A DNA stretch of 64,000 nt from Paulinella micropora (taxonomy: Eukaryota > Cercozoa > Imbricatea > Euglyphida): contig BJOX01000353.1 of NCBI GenBank assembly GCA_009731375.1, forward strand, positions 484,905-548,904. Direction: 5' to 3'. Made by a program: the position numbers and the translations under genes. This document shows, piece by piece, positions 19,581 through 37,628 of this stretch (positions are counted from its first letter, which is position 1; each line of letters begins with the position of its first letter). The notes below the pieces were generated by a model. That model was given only the letters and a program-made list of their open reading frames with translations, had not been told where the DNA came from and ran no database searches.

Positions 19581-20600
19581 TTGAAGCAAGCGCTGTTGCC
19601 TCAGTCCCGGCCAGGCTTGCTGCTTGGTTGCCAAAGGGATAGAAGACTAAGCAGACCAAGAGGAATGCAAATCCCATGACGGCTGCCAGGGCCATTTTCC
19701 AACTCAAGCAATCAAACCAACGCTTTGGATTGGTGATAGTATCGCTGCTGCCCTCAAAGTTGAGGGAGACAGAGCGAGAGCTAGCAGGATTAGGTTCTGC
19801 GTGCAGAACGACCGCGTCGCCTGCATAGCACGTATGTACGTATCGAATGGTAACTGCCACTTGTGACACACAAGATACATGTTTTACATGCGTATGCATT
19901 TGAGAACACTGACCCTTGTTGTGTTTATCGGTATCGTAAAAGCAAGAGAAGAAAACGCATTTCATCGATCTCGATCATTAGTTCATAGTGAGGGAATCGT
20001 CTAGCAGTGTTCTCACCTTGGGACTCAGGACCTTGCACCTCACAGACGATAGCATGAGGCTCCAGGCTCTGAGGGGCTGGGTGGGTATCCACCGCGATCG
20101 TCGTGGGTTCTACACGCAGATGGAAAACTTGTCTGCCTGCCTTTTTTTTTCTTGCTCATGTCTTTCTTCTTCACTCCTTTTGCTTTTGGTGTTTCTTTCT
20201 TTTTACACAGCCAAACCAAACTGACGACGACGACAAACAAACCACGACGACGATGCTCAAGAAGCAGGTAACAAACAAAAACGTAAACCAGGGCTGTCTT
20301 TCTCGCCTTGCCTGAATCTGGAACTGACCGATTTCAGCCGATGGATCATGGGCGGACAGCTGTGCCAGCTCTTGTGCGTGTTCAGCGTCAAGGACCGTCG
20401 ATGCTTCTTGTTTGACTTCCACATTCCTGTGACAACACAAAACAGCCAATCATTACCGCACGGTACTAGCTAAATGAAAACATCTTTCGAGGGAGAGAGA
20501 ACTGGCATACCATGACTCTCAGTTGTTGTTCTATCCTCTGTCTTCTTCTGGATTGTGAGAGCATTTTGTTCGCGTTTGCGATGGTCTGGATTCTCATGCA
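19581..20600 (-). pseudogene. Left-arm copy of the chitinase gene's 5' exons, truncated
   Basis: On the minus strand the exons are 20511-~20585 (ends QNALTIQKKTEDRTTTESH, phase 1 out), 20289-20426 (138 nt), 20017-20109 (93 nt, TTIAVDTHPAPQSLEPHAIV) and 19581-19820 (240 nt, [20 protein letters not shown] then the membrane segment [20 protein letters not shown]). All have GT-AG borders, and the phases chain 1-1-1 without a stop. After 19581 comes only the GATA array and then unrelated sequence, so the beta-trefoil, hevein and GH19 exons are absent. This copy could still be transcribed as a short membrane protein, but as a chitinase it is truncated. Confidence 0.6.
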
Positions 20601-20799
20601 AAATGGCATCCATCATGCAAAGAAAGGCATTATATTTACATCCGCACATACATGAATGGCATTAAATGGACTTTCGCGCCGCCAAGTCCATTTAATGCCG
20701 TTCATGTAAGTGCGGATGGAAATATAATGCCTTTCTTTGCATGATGGATGCCATTTTGCATGAAAATCCAGGACCTTGTACTTACTTGTTGCGAAACCG

Positions 20800-21372
20800 A
20801 CCCTCGCAAACGCAAACGAAATGCTCTCACAATCCAGAAGAAGAACAAGGATAAAACAACGATTGAAGAGTCATGGTATCTCAGTTCTCTCTCCCTCGAA
20901 AGATGTTTTCATTTCAGCTAGTACCATGCGGTAATGGTCGGCTGTTGTGTGTTGTCATAGGAACCTGTGGAAGTCAAACAAGAAGCATGGACGGTCCTTG
21001 ACGCTGAACACGCATAAAAGCTGGCACAGCTGTCCGTCCATGATCCATCGGCTGAAATTGGTCAGTTACAGATTCAGAAAGACAGCCCTGGTTTACGTTG
21101 TCATTTGTTACCTGCTTCTTGAGCATCGTCGTCGTCGTGGTTGTTGTTTCTTGTTGTTGTCAGTTTGGTTGTGCAAAAAGAAAGAAAGACCAACAGCAAA
21201 ATGAATGAAGAAAGACATGCGGAAGAAAAATAGTACAACGCGAAGGCAGGAAGACAATTTTTCCATCTGCGTGTAGAACCCACGACGATCGCGGTGGATA
21301 CCCAGCCAGCCCCTCAGAGCCTGGAGAGACCTCAAGCTATCGTCTGTGAGGTGCGAGGTCCTGAGTCCTAAG
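20800..21372 (+). pseudogene. Right-arm 5' exons of the chitinase gene, with frame lesions
   Basis: The exons correspond to those of the left arm: one ending at 20875, then 20961-21090 (130 nt) and 21277-21372 (96 nt). Relative to the left arm the 130-nt exon has a 2-base insertion near its start and a 10-base deletion near its end. In the frame that joins correctly to the membrane exon, TAA codons occur at 21015-21017 (CAA in the left arm) and 21369-21371 (CAA in the left arm). Splice sites are intact. Either this copy has lost its original N-terminus or a different upstream start is used. Confidence 0.55.
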
Positions 21373-21575
21373 GTGAGAACATTACTAGATGGAATTTGCG
21401 ATTCGCTCACTATGATCTAATGATCGAGATCGATGAAATGCGTTTTCTTCTCTTGCTTTTACGATACCGATAAACACAACAACGGTCAGTGTTCTCAACG
21501 CATACATATGTATACATGTATCCTGTGTGTCACAAGTGGCAGTTACCATTCGATACGTACATACATGCTATGCAG

Positions 21576-21815
21576 GCGACGCGGTCGTTCTGCAAGCAGC
21601 ACCTAATCCTGCCGATGGTCGCTCTGTCTCCCTCAACTTTGAGGGCAGCAGCGATACTATCACCAATCCAAAGCGTTGGTTTGATTGCTTGAGTTGGAAA
21701 ATGGCCCTGGCAGCCGTCATGGGATTTGCATTCCTCTTGGTCTGCTTAGTCTTCTATCCCTTTGGCAACCAAGCAGCAAGCCTGGCCGGGACTGAGGCAA
21801 CAGCGCTTGCTTCAA
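21576..21815 (+). CDS. Chitinase gene: membrane-anchor exon
   Basis: The 240-nt exon enters in phase 1 after tgctatgcag and leaves in phase 1 at gcttcaa/gtatct. It reads [40 protein letters not shown], then [20 protein letters not shown], a single hydrophobic segment of about 20 residues preceded by Lys and followed by [19 protein letters not shown]. It would act as a signal anchor or uncleaved membrane segment placing the downstream carbohydrate-binding modules outside the cell. The intron that follows starts as a TATC microsatellite at its first base. Confidence 0.65.
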
Positions 21816-22331
<516 letters not shown>

Positions 22332-22333
22332 AG

Positions 22334-23618
22334 GTGCTGGCTCACAGGGTCGGTCTGGCGACGTGATCTACCTCAAGTCTCAGAACACAGGCAGGCACAT
22401 CGACATCGAATCCGCCTCCACTGTGGCGCAAACGAGGTAANNNNNNNNNNNNNNNNNNNNNNNNNNNNNNNNNNNNNNNNNNNNNNNNNNNNNNNNNNNN
22501 NNNNNNNNNNNNNNNNNNNNNNNNNNNNNNNNNNNNNNNNNNNNNNNNNNNNNNNNNNNNNNNNNNNNNNNNNNNNNNNNNNNNNNNNNNNNNNNNNNNN
22601 NNNNNNNNNNNNNNNNNNNNNNNNNNNNNNNNNNNNNNNNNNNNNTACTTGTATGTATGTATGTATGTACTTGTATGTATGTATGCACCCATGCATGTAT
22701 GTGTGTGTTAGGTGGGACGATCAGGGACTGGGGCAGCGCTTCAAGATTGAGAAGAAAAACGCTGGTGTAGGGGCGGCTATCAACGCGGGGGATCAGATCT
22801 TTCTGATCGCACACAACGGCAACACAGTCGACATCGAGGTATTGCATGCATGCGTACCTATGTATGTATGTTTGCATGTATGTATGTATGTATGTATGTA
22901 TGTATTTATGTATTTGTGTGTGTGTGTGTATGTGTATGTGTGTATGTATGTATGTGTGTATGTGTGTATGTATACATATTTCTTTCTGATTACGTGATGA
23001 TTTAGAGCAAAAGCCTGCGGGCGAGGTGGACGAACAAGTTGGGTTGGGAAACCATCACCATCGAAAAGACTACAGCCGGCGCGATCAATCATGGCGACAC
23101 CGTCTACCTGCGTGCGTGGACTAACAAGCACGTGGACGTGTCAGGCACCAGCGTGCAGGTGACAACGTGCCACATCACATCACATGAGAAATTCCTAGTT
23201 CTTGAGTGTAATTGGCAATGGCTTCATGCGCTTCGTTCTCAGCCAATGTTTGTGTCTCAAGCCTGTGTTATGGAAAGCCCTTGATGAGAGCTTGCAAACC
23301 AGATCTGCTGGATCAAAGCGCTTAAAGTCATTTCTCGTGGTACTTAAGAACTAGGAACTTCTCATCACACATCACGAGTTTGGCGAGCTGGGCAGCACGC
23401 AAAACTCGTGACTTCGGTGAGCTGAATGATGAGATTCTCTAAGGCACCTACCTATGTGTTGAGGTGATCGAGAAAATCCGTTCTCCCCAAGATCAATCAA
23501 GCCAATCAATTAAATCGATCAAATCAATCAAATCGGTCATATCAAGGAATGTGTATTCAGGTGCGCTGGAACGACCGGGGATCCTGGCAGATGCTGACAG
23601 TGCAAAAAATGGGCAGCG
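22334..23618 (+). CDS. Chitinase gene: four exons encoding beta-trefoil-like repeats
   Basis: The exons are 22334-22436, 22712-22838, 23006-23158 and 23561-23618, with phases 1/0, 0/0, 0/0 and 0/1 after pairing across introns and no stops. They encode a repeat of about 40 residues: [20 protein letters not shown], then [20 protein letters not shown] / [20 protein letters not shown], then [20 protein letters not shown] / [20 protein letters not shown], then [19 protein letters not shown]. The pattern GD.V.L....n..vdv....v...W.d.g.w....i.k is that of beta-trefoil folds such as fascin or ricin-B-like domains. Three repeats make one trefoil, so this is probably a carbohydrate-binding module ahead of the hevein domain. 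A gap (22441-22645) in the first intron could hide an exon. Confidence 0.65.
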
Positions 23619-23636
23619 GTACGACCTGCATCTAGA

Positions 23637-24330
<694 letters not shown>

Positions 24331-24364
24331 TTCCTTCTTGTCGTCCTCCTTCCTACGACCTTAG

Positions 24365-24480
24365 GCGGCACCTGCGGCAACGGCAACCACGGCAACGGCG
24401 TCTGTGCGAACGGGCAGTGCTGCAGCCAGTACGGGTGGTGCGGCATCACTACCGCGCACTGACGCAAGCGCCAACGCCAG
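24365..24480 (+). CDS. Chitinase gene: hevein-type chitin-binding (CBM18) exon with a one-base lesion
   Basis: The exon enters in phase 1 and reads GTCGNGNHGNGVCANGQCCS then QYGWCGITTAH. The C-x4-5-C-CS-x-x-G-W-C-G spacing and the aromatic residues are those of hevein domains, which bind chitin or GlcNAc oligomers. Directly after TTAH the frame meets TGA where the next Cys is expected. One extra base there would give Cys and TQAPTP, and would make the exon leave in phase 1, exactly what the next exon (24585) needs. So this is a one-base deletion, in the genome or in the consensus. Confidence 0.75.
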
Positions 24481-24584
24481 GTTATTCCCAAACAATTTTG
24501 TTGTTGTTGTGGCTTCTAACTTACCACACAACAATGTTGTCATTCTGTCTCTGCTTGAACACCGGGGTGGTGTTGTTTGCGCAG

Positions 24585-26447
<1,863 letters not shown>

Positions 26448-28100
26448 CGGATTGGTCCTCTGGTAGGTAGGTAGGTAGGTAGGTAGGTAGGTTGGTTGGT
26501 TGGCAGTTAGATAGGTAGGTACGAGGTCATTCTCGTATCCCATGCATCTACCATCCACGATCGAGTCGCAAGTGTAGAGCAATCCCAAATAGGTGATATT
26601 AATATTTAAGTTGTTTTCCATGTTTTTGGACTTAGTGGAAATGTACTACCAGAAAAGCTACCCGCCTTTTCCGACGTGACTCTAAATTTGAATTTTTGAA
26701 TTCAAATGTCAACCTTTTCACTCCAAATCTTTTCTAACTTATTAAATTAAGTGTATTTGAGGATTAGACAACTTGAAGCCATATACCGGGAAGGTCAGGA
26801 ATCATGTTAGTTCCAGCTTGGAAAAATAGTATAAAACAATCATGACTAATTATTAAATTGCCAGTGTTTCCGCCGCAGCTTGTGCGACCCGTAGGAGTGT
26901 GATGGAGTATGTCCCAGCGGCTGTTTTTCATCCCTGCGCATGATATTTAAGTAACACAATTTATGAGCCTCATTTCTGTAAGTATTTCAGAAATATGAAC
27001 TTGAAAAACACCGTGATATATCAAGTTAATATGAATTTCGTGAAATCCAGACATATCATTTCGTCGTAATGTTTGTCACGTTTTGAGTACTTAGAATTTA
27101 TTAATTTCGAGTCTTATTCCGGCGCCTAATTTTTATTTAGCTGGGGTGTCACTTGAAAAACGATGACTTGAAAGGCCGATGATTTTTCCCGAGTCTTGAT
27201 TGCCCTCCGCAGTAATACAGTCATCATCAGTGAGTTGATCATATTATACGAGCAGTTATACTAGTTATAGTCTCAGTAGTAGATAGTATTTGGTCACTAG
27301 TACTATTAGTACTATTAGTACTACTAGTAGTCACTAGTCACGTAGTAGTAACTTAGTACCTTCAGTATATGATAATGCTGTAGTATTAGCCGTGAGCATA
27401 CCGCACAAACCCTGGAAACAAAGCACACACCAAAACCCTTTACCCTTACCTTAACCTTACCCTCAAACTCAAAGTTGACTTAAACTTGAACTTACTTAAC
27501 CATTTCCAAAGGGGTGAGCACGGTCAGTCGAGGTCACGTCTGGTAAACCCCTGTTATTAAATGACTATTCCAAGTTGAAACAGTGACTTTTTCTAGATTT
27601 TCTCTTTCTTATGCCGAGCTTGCCATGATTTATGATGCTCATTGAACATGATAAGTGGCTGGAAAAGGAGTCTTATATCTGCTTTAGATGTGCGAAGTCG
27701 ACGTCTTTGTACTCAGTGTTATTAAACTTTCCTTATACTGGTCGGCAAAGCCTCGGATGATGATTGAAGTTGTAATACTTAGTAGTCCCCTGTCCTATTT
27801 TATGGTTAAATAACCTTTGACAAAGACTGGGCTTCGCACTGGTGAAAATTGTTCTAAAATGCTCAGTAGTAATATTAATATTTGAGTTCACCTCATTAAG
27901 AGAATTGAATCTGATTGTCTGCCCTAAGCTTAGCACCTTATCATCTAGCATTCTTCAACTATTATACTAGCACACTACTATTAATACTAGTGTGGGCACC
28001 TAATGATTCCGCTCACCTCCGGTCATTTCTATTAACTGAAACCAAACTTCTTCCTCTGCGTCAAATGTCCAGTTGCTATCTCGAAGCAACATCGTAGTAG
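26448..28100. other. Non-coding spacer
   Basis: There is a short (GGTA)n at 26463-26490 and a run of actagtactattagtac-like units at 27290-27345. All frames are short and no motif is recognised. Confidence 0.5.
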
Positions 28101-28200
28101 GAGCAAAGGCTCGGATCAAATTTTGACGGTCACCGTGTCCGCTAAAACGTCCCGCGAGTCCCAACTTTCTCCATTTCTTCCCGGTGCACTAGTGGTGTCG

Positions 28201-28830
28201 CGTTCCTTGGCATGGGTATCGAACCAGTACTGTCTTGAACCGCCCGGTCGCTGGATGTTGATGAATTTCCTGGGTAGGAACGTCAGATGGCTGCGGTGTT
28301 GTGAAACGTAAAGTTTGCTAATGAAAAACACTGGTGGCGGTCTGACTGGAGTTCTCTAACCTCAACTAGTTTCGCAGAGGTGTTCGCATTGTGATGCTCC
28401 TGAGTGAAAGGGCTACTTGGCGCGTGAAGATGACTGAGTTGGGCGCTTGAGACACGGGGAGACGGACGACGACGAATGTAATGAGGAGGGGAAGAAGGAG
28501 GGGGAGTATAAAGACAAGGAGGAGATTCAAGCTGCAACGACTGTAACGCGTTCCTTGACAGTTGTATCGAACAACTTGAAGTACGAACTTGAACCGCTCG
28601 GTCGCTGGTTGTTGTTAGGGAGTCCCTGGGTAGGAAGGTGCTTAATGAAGAACACGAGTGGCGGTCTGACTGAAGCTCTCTAACCGCAACTAGTTTCTCA
28701 GAGGTGTCCGCATTGCGATGCTCCTGAGTGCTAGGAGTAGGAAGGCTACTTGGCGCGTGGAGATGATCATGAGTTGGTTTTTTGAGCTTGAAGCTTAGGA
28801 AAGGGGAGGCGCACGACGACGAATGTAAGG
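28201..28830. repeat. Direct duplication, about 280 bp, offset 348
   Basis: 28201-28484 and 28549-28830 share blocks in order: cgttccttg, ccgctcggtcgctgg or its near match, ggtggcggtctgactg/gagtggcggtctgactg, caactagttt, gatgctcctgagtg, ggctacttggcgcgtg and acgacgacgaatgtaa. On the minus strand both copies are open in the same frame (TQEHHNANTSAKLVEVRELQ and TQEHRNADTSEKLVAVRELQ), giving a 226-codon ORF (28283-28963) that also takes in simple sequence. This may be a duplicated exon or coincidence. Confidence 0.6.
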
Positions 28831-28839
28831 AGGAGGAGG

Positions 28840-28918
28840 AGGAGGAGGAAGAGGAGGAGAGGGAGGGGGAGGAAGAAAGAAGTGAGAAGAGAGAGAGAGA
28901 GAGAGAGAGAGAGTGAGT

Positions 28919-28952
<34 letters not shown>

Positions 28953-29050
28953 GTGAGAGACATGAGTGTGTGTGTGTGTTGTGTGTGTGTGTGTGTTGTG
29001 TGTTGTGTGTGTGTGTGTGTGTGTGTGCGAGAGAGAGAAAGAGAGAGAGA

Positions 29051-29141
<91 letters not shown>

Positions 29142-29820
29142 AGGGAGNNNNNNNNNNNNNNNNNNNNNNNNNNNNNNNNNNNNNNNNNNNNNNNNNNNNN
29201 NNNNNNNNNNNNNNNNNNNNNNNNNNNNNNNNNNNNNNNNNNNNNNNNNNNNNNNNNNNNNNNNNNNNNNNNNNNNNNNNNNNNNNNNNNNNNNNNNNNN
29301 NNNNNNNNNNNNNNNNNNNNNNNNNNNNNNNNNNNNNNNNNNNNNNNNNNNNNNNNNNNNNNNNNNNNNNNNNNNNNNNNNNNNNNNNNNNNNNNNNNNN
29401 NNNNNNNNNNNNNNNNNNNNNNNNNNNNNNNNNNNNNNNNNNNNNNNNNNNNNNNNNNNNNNNNNNNNNNNNNNNNNNNNNNNNNNNNNNNNNNNNNNNN
29501 NNNNNNNNNNNNNNNNNNNNNNNNNNNNNNNNNNNNNNNNNNNNNNNNNNNNNNNNNNNNNNNNNNNNNNNNNNNNNNNNNNNNNNNNNNNNNNNNNNNN
29601 NNNNNNNNNNNNNNNNNNNNNNNNNNNNNNNNNNNNNNNNNNNNNNNNNNNNNNNNNNNNNNNNNNNNNNNNNNNNNNNNNNNNNNNNNNNNNNNNNNNN
29701 NNNNNNNNNNNNNNNNNNNNNNNNNNNNNNNNNNNNNNNNNNNNNNNNNNNNNGGGAGGGAGGGAGTGAGTGAGGGAGGGAGGGAGGAAGGGAGGGAGAT
29801 AGGGAGGGAGGGAAAGAAAA
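28840..29820. repeat. GA/GT microsatellite with a 606-base gap
   Basis: (GGA)n, (GA)n and (GT)n lead into N at 29148-29753 and resume as (GGGA)n. Long Ser/Leu or Arg/Glu frames are repeat products. Confidence 0.9.
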
Positions 29821-30480
29821 ATAATTAGACGGGGGTGAGAAGGAAGAGGAAGAGAACGATCGCGAGGGCGCAGAGGAGGAAGAGCTCGAGACCATAGCAA
29901 ATATGTCGAAAGAGTCGCAGGCAGATCCCAGTCGGCAGGGTGTCTTGAAGCTCGCGACTTTTTGCAAAGTGATTGTAGTAGTATCAACAGAACTATCAAC
30001 TGAGACCATTCGGCTATAGTGTGTCAATTAGGGCCCAACTTGAAAAAAATCCTTCCATGTCTTCAACCTGTGCAAAGTCCTGCGCGCGTCCTATCGAATT
30101 GTGAATTCCGCCTGCAACTGAAAATGCAAATAGCAACACGCAGAGTTATTGCAGATCACGGCACCCCCGTCTGTACTGTTCACCAAGAAAAATTAAGTAG
30201 AAATTAATCAAACGTGGCTGTTATGCTAATTTTGACTGAGAGGGGGGTCCGAAACTGTGGCTTTAGAAACTGCGGCATACCAACAACCATTCCCTGCATT
30301 ATCTGCCAGGAGCAGAAAGGGGATATAAAGAGTACTTATAGGTTGCAGTTTTGCATGGGTGCAAGTATGCATGTTTTCATGCATGTGCGATTCGAAAGTT
30401 CGGTTTGTTTACTAAGTACGTGTGTACGTTTTGTGCGCGTGTATATTGCGCTTTGTTTGGTTACGTTGCTATGTTACCCT
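29821..30480. other. Spacer without a supported gene
   Basis: Only frames under 100 codons are present, with no recognisable motif. Confidence 0.4.
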
Positions 30481-30482
30481 TA

Positions 30483-30790
30483 AGTGTCATGATATGTGTT
30501 ATGTTATGCTCTGTTATGATCTGTTATGCAATGTTATGTTATGTGTTATGTTATGTTATGTTATGTTATGTTATGTTATGTTGTGTTATGTTATGTTATG
30601 TTATGTTATGCCATATTATGTTTATGTTATGTTTATGTCATGTTTATGTTATGTTTATGTTATGTTTATGTTATGTTTATGTTATGTTTATGTTATGTTT
30701 ATGTTATGTTTATGTTATGTTTATGTTATGTTTATGTTGTGTTATGTTATGTTATGTTATGTTGTGTTATGTTATGTTATGTTATGTTAT
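30483..30790. repeat. TATGT/TTTATG array
   Basis: Pentanucleotide (ttatg) with an internal hexanucleotide (tttatg) block at 30615-30735, then pentanucleotide again. This is a layered expansion. Confidence 0.9.
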
Positions 30791-30844
30791 GAACGGCACG
30801 ATGATCTATGTACCAATCATTCCCTATCAACACCTACGTAAGTA

Positions 30845-31115
30845 TACCTACCTACCTACCAACCTACCTACCAACCTACCTACCTACTACCTACCTACCT
30901 ACCTACCTACCTACCTACATACCTGCCTCCTACCTACCTAGCCTGCCTCCTACCTACCTACCTACCTACCTACCAACCTACCTACCTACCTACCTACCTA
31001 TCTACCAACCTGCCAACCTACCGCCTACCTACCAACCAACCAACCAACCTAGCCACTGCCTACCTACCTACCTACCTACCTACCTACTTACCTACTTACC
31101 CCTTCTATCTGCCTC
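30845..31115. repeat. CTAC tetranucleotide array
   Basis: (CCTA)n with CCAA variants runs up to the acceptor of ubiquitin exon 1. Confidence 0.9.
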
Positions 31116-31126
31116 CCTACCTGTAG

Positions 31127-35374
<4,248 letters not shown>

Positions 35375-35447
35375 GTACATACATACATACATACATACAT
35401 ACATGCATGCATGCATGCATACATCCATCCATCCATACATACATACA

Positions 35448-35481
<34 letters not shown>

Positions 35482-35610
35482 CATACATACATACATACAT
35501 ACATACATACATACGTATATACGCACATAATACATACATACATAGATACATACATAGATACATACATAGATACGTACATACATGCATACATGCATGCATA
35601 CATGCATACA

Positions 35611-35674
<64 letters not shown>

Positions 35675-35704
35675 CATCCATCCATCCATCCATCCATCTA
35701 TCTC

Positions 35705-35744
<40 letters not shown>

Positions 35745-35745
35745 C
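35375..35745. repeat. TACA/ATGC and TATC array after ubiquitin exon 3
   Basis: (TACA)n starts exactly at the donor of exon 3 and grades into (TATC)n and (CATC)n up to the LINE fragment. Confidence 0.9.
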
Positions 35746-36085
35746 CGATACAACAAGCTCAAATCTCAAATCGAGGACAACGGATGGACCTGCCACCTTC
35801 GACCAATCGAATGCGGGGCTCGCGGCATGGTATCGTTCTCTGTTCATCGATGTTTCCGCGCCTTGGGTTTTTCCCATCCCCAATCCAAATCCCTTTGCTT
35901 CAAGCTATCCTCCTGCGTAGCTCGTTGCTCTTTTGCGATTTATCGCTCCTGTGCAGTCAAAAATTGGACTAATCTTCCTCTAGTCCGTATTGGTGACTGC
36001 ATTCCATCATAGCCGTCCAGTGTTGCATAGCCCGGGCTAGGTCCCTGCGGGGGTTTAGGCCTCATACAATGTCATCATTGTAGCT
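35746..36085 (+). mobile_element. 5'-truncated LINE-like element: C-terminal pol fragment and 3' UTR
   Basis: 35746-36012 reads RYNKLKSQIEDNGWTCHLRP, IECGARGMVSFSVHRCFRAL, then KLSSCVARCSFAIYRSCAVK and NW, ending IGDCIPS with a stop. The pattern KY..L...I...GW......IE.GARG.V..S.HR....LG is seen at the C-terminus of many non-LTR retrotransposon polyproteins. A G/C-rich 3' UTR follows (agcccgggctaggtccctgc, gggggtttaggcctcatac) with a short 3' repeat (tgtcatcattgtag). The 5' junction lies directly in a TATC array, as expected of a 5'-truncated insertion or of recombination in the array. Confidence 0.65.
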
Positions 36086-36310
36086 TGCGCAAGCTTACGG
36101 TGCTCAAAACACTTGGACTAACGGCTTCCTTTTCTTTCTCTTCTTCCTTATCCTCCCACTCTCCATTCCTAGATTGCCTTTTTCTTCAACGTCCTTCCTC
36201 CTCTTCTTTTTCCAGAACACAGTCTACCCGTGATTCCCATCCCGGACACATGCACAGTACACAAATTATTGTTTGATGTGAAACTGCGTTCCTTTGCAAG
36301 GACTACATTC
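36086..36310. other. Possible small exon region
   Basis: After a pyrimidine-rich tract and ccttcctcctcttctttttccag at 36190-36213, the sequence reads [20 protein letters not shown] in one frame into the next TATC array. This could be an exon, but it does not encode the missing ubiquitin tail in the phase required, so it is left unassigned. Confidence 0.25.
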
Positions 36311-36324
36311 CTTTGCGACATCTC

Positions 36325-37245
<921 letters not shown>

Positions 37246-37424
37246 TCTTATATCTTCGGATATGCAGCGCTGATAGGTAAAGCATATATCTATCTATCAA
37301 TTAGTGATCAATTCAATGCCTAGACCAGACATATGTATATTTCAATCTGTGAGTAATATCCATAACATAACATAACATAACATAACATAACATAGCATAA
37401 CATAACATAACATAACATTTAGTA

Positions 37425-37575
37425 TATTATGCGGCTAGCCACAAATTTGACGTGTTTTGCGGGCGAGCCGGGGCGGCGAACCCGCAAATCACGTCTAATT
37501 TGGCGCGCCGCATATTTAGTTTAATCGGTAACCTGACCACATTTTATGGAGCTGACCGGTAAAACATAATGTTTT
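37425..37575 (+). mobile_element. Hairpin-forming element, copy 1 (possible MITE/foldback)
   Basis: Its core folds on itself: gacgtgttttgcgggcgagc pairs with ggcgaacccgcaaatcacgt, extended by atgcggc.. against ..gccgcat, for a stem of about 45 bp with a few mismatches. It is followed by the conserved tail atcggtaacctgaccacattttatggag. A second copy lies at 39275-39420 in the same orientation. Confidence 0.6.
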
Positions 37576-37628
37576 TTGTTGTACTAGGAATCTACTCTCC
37601 ACCTCGTACTCCGTCTGCGGGGGGGTGA

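Larger units (their letters stand above)
19581..21815. repeat. Large inverted duplication (palindrome), arms about 1.1 kb
   Basis: 19581-20673 and 20684-21815 are inverted copies, centred at 20678/20679 with a 10-base spacer (tcgcgccgcc). The innermost stem is aaatggactt/aagtccattt, inside catgaatggcattaaatgga and tccatttaatgccgttcatg. The terminal 240-bp exon has the same length in both arms, while small indels occur elsewhere, so the arms have diverged by a few percent since duplication. Including the flanking GATA/TATC arrays the symmetry extends to about 18.87-22.33 kb. Confidence 0.85.

Noticed and set aside
20171-20449. Minus-strand 92-codon ORF with an apparent transmembrane segment
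   Set aside because: The hydrophobic part lies beyond the conserved donor (ccctg/gttta) and is intron sequence.
20947-21204. 85-codon plus-strand ORF with a hydrophobic C-terminus
   Set aside because: It reads through an exon, its donor and the following intron in the right palindrome arm. Splice sites are conserved between arms, so the ORF end is intronic.
27440-27475. Telomere-like ccctttacccttaccttaac
   Set aside because: Too short and irregular, with no consistent unit and no TTAGGG-type array nearby.
30351-30941. 196-codon Cys/Tyr/Val/Met ORF
   Set aside because: TATGT pentanucleotide and TTTATG hexanucleotide repeats account for it.
36214-36300. Last ubiquitin exon at 36.2 kb ([11 protein letters not shown]...)
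   Set aside because: The acceptor gives phase 0 with the frame NTVYP and a stop. The similar-looking EHSLPVI frame needs the wrong phase and does not resemble the ubiquitin tail beyond two or three residues.
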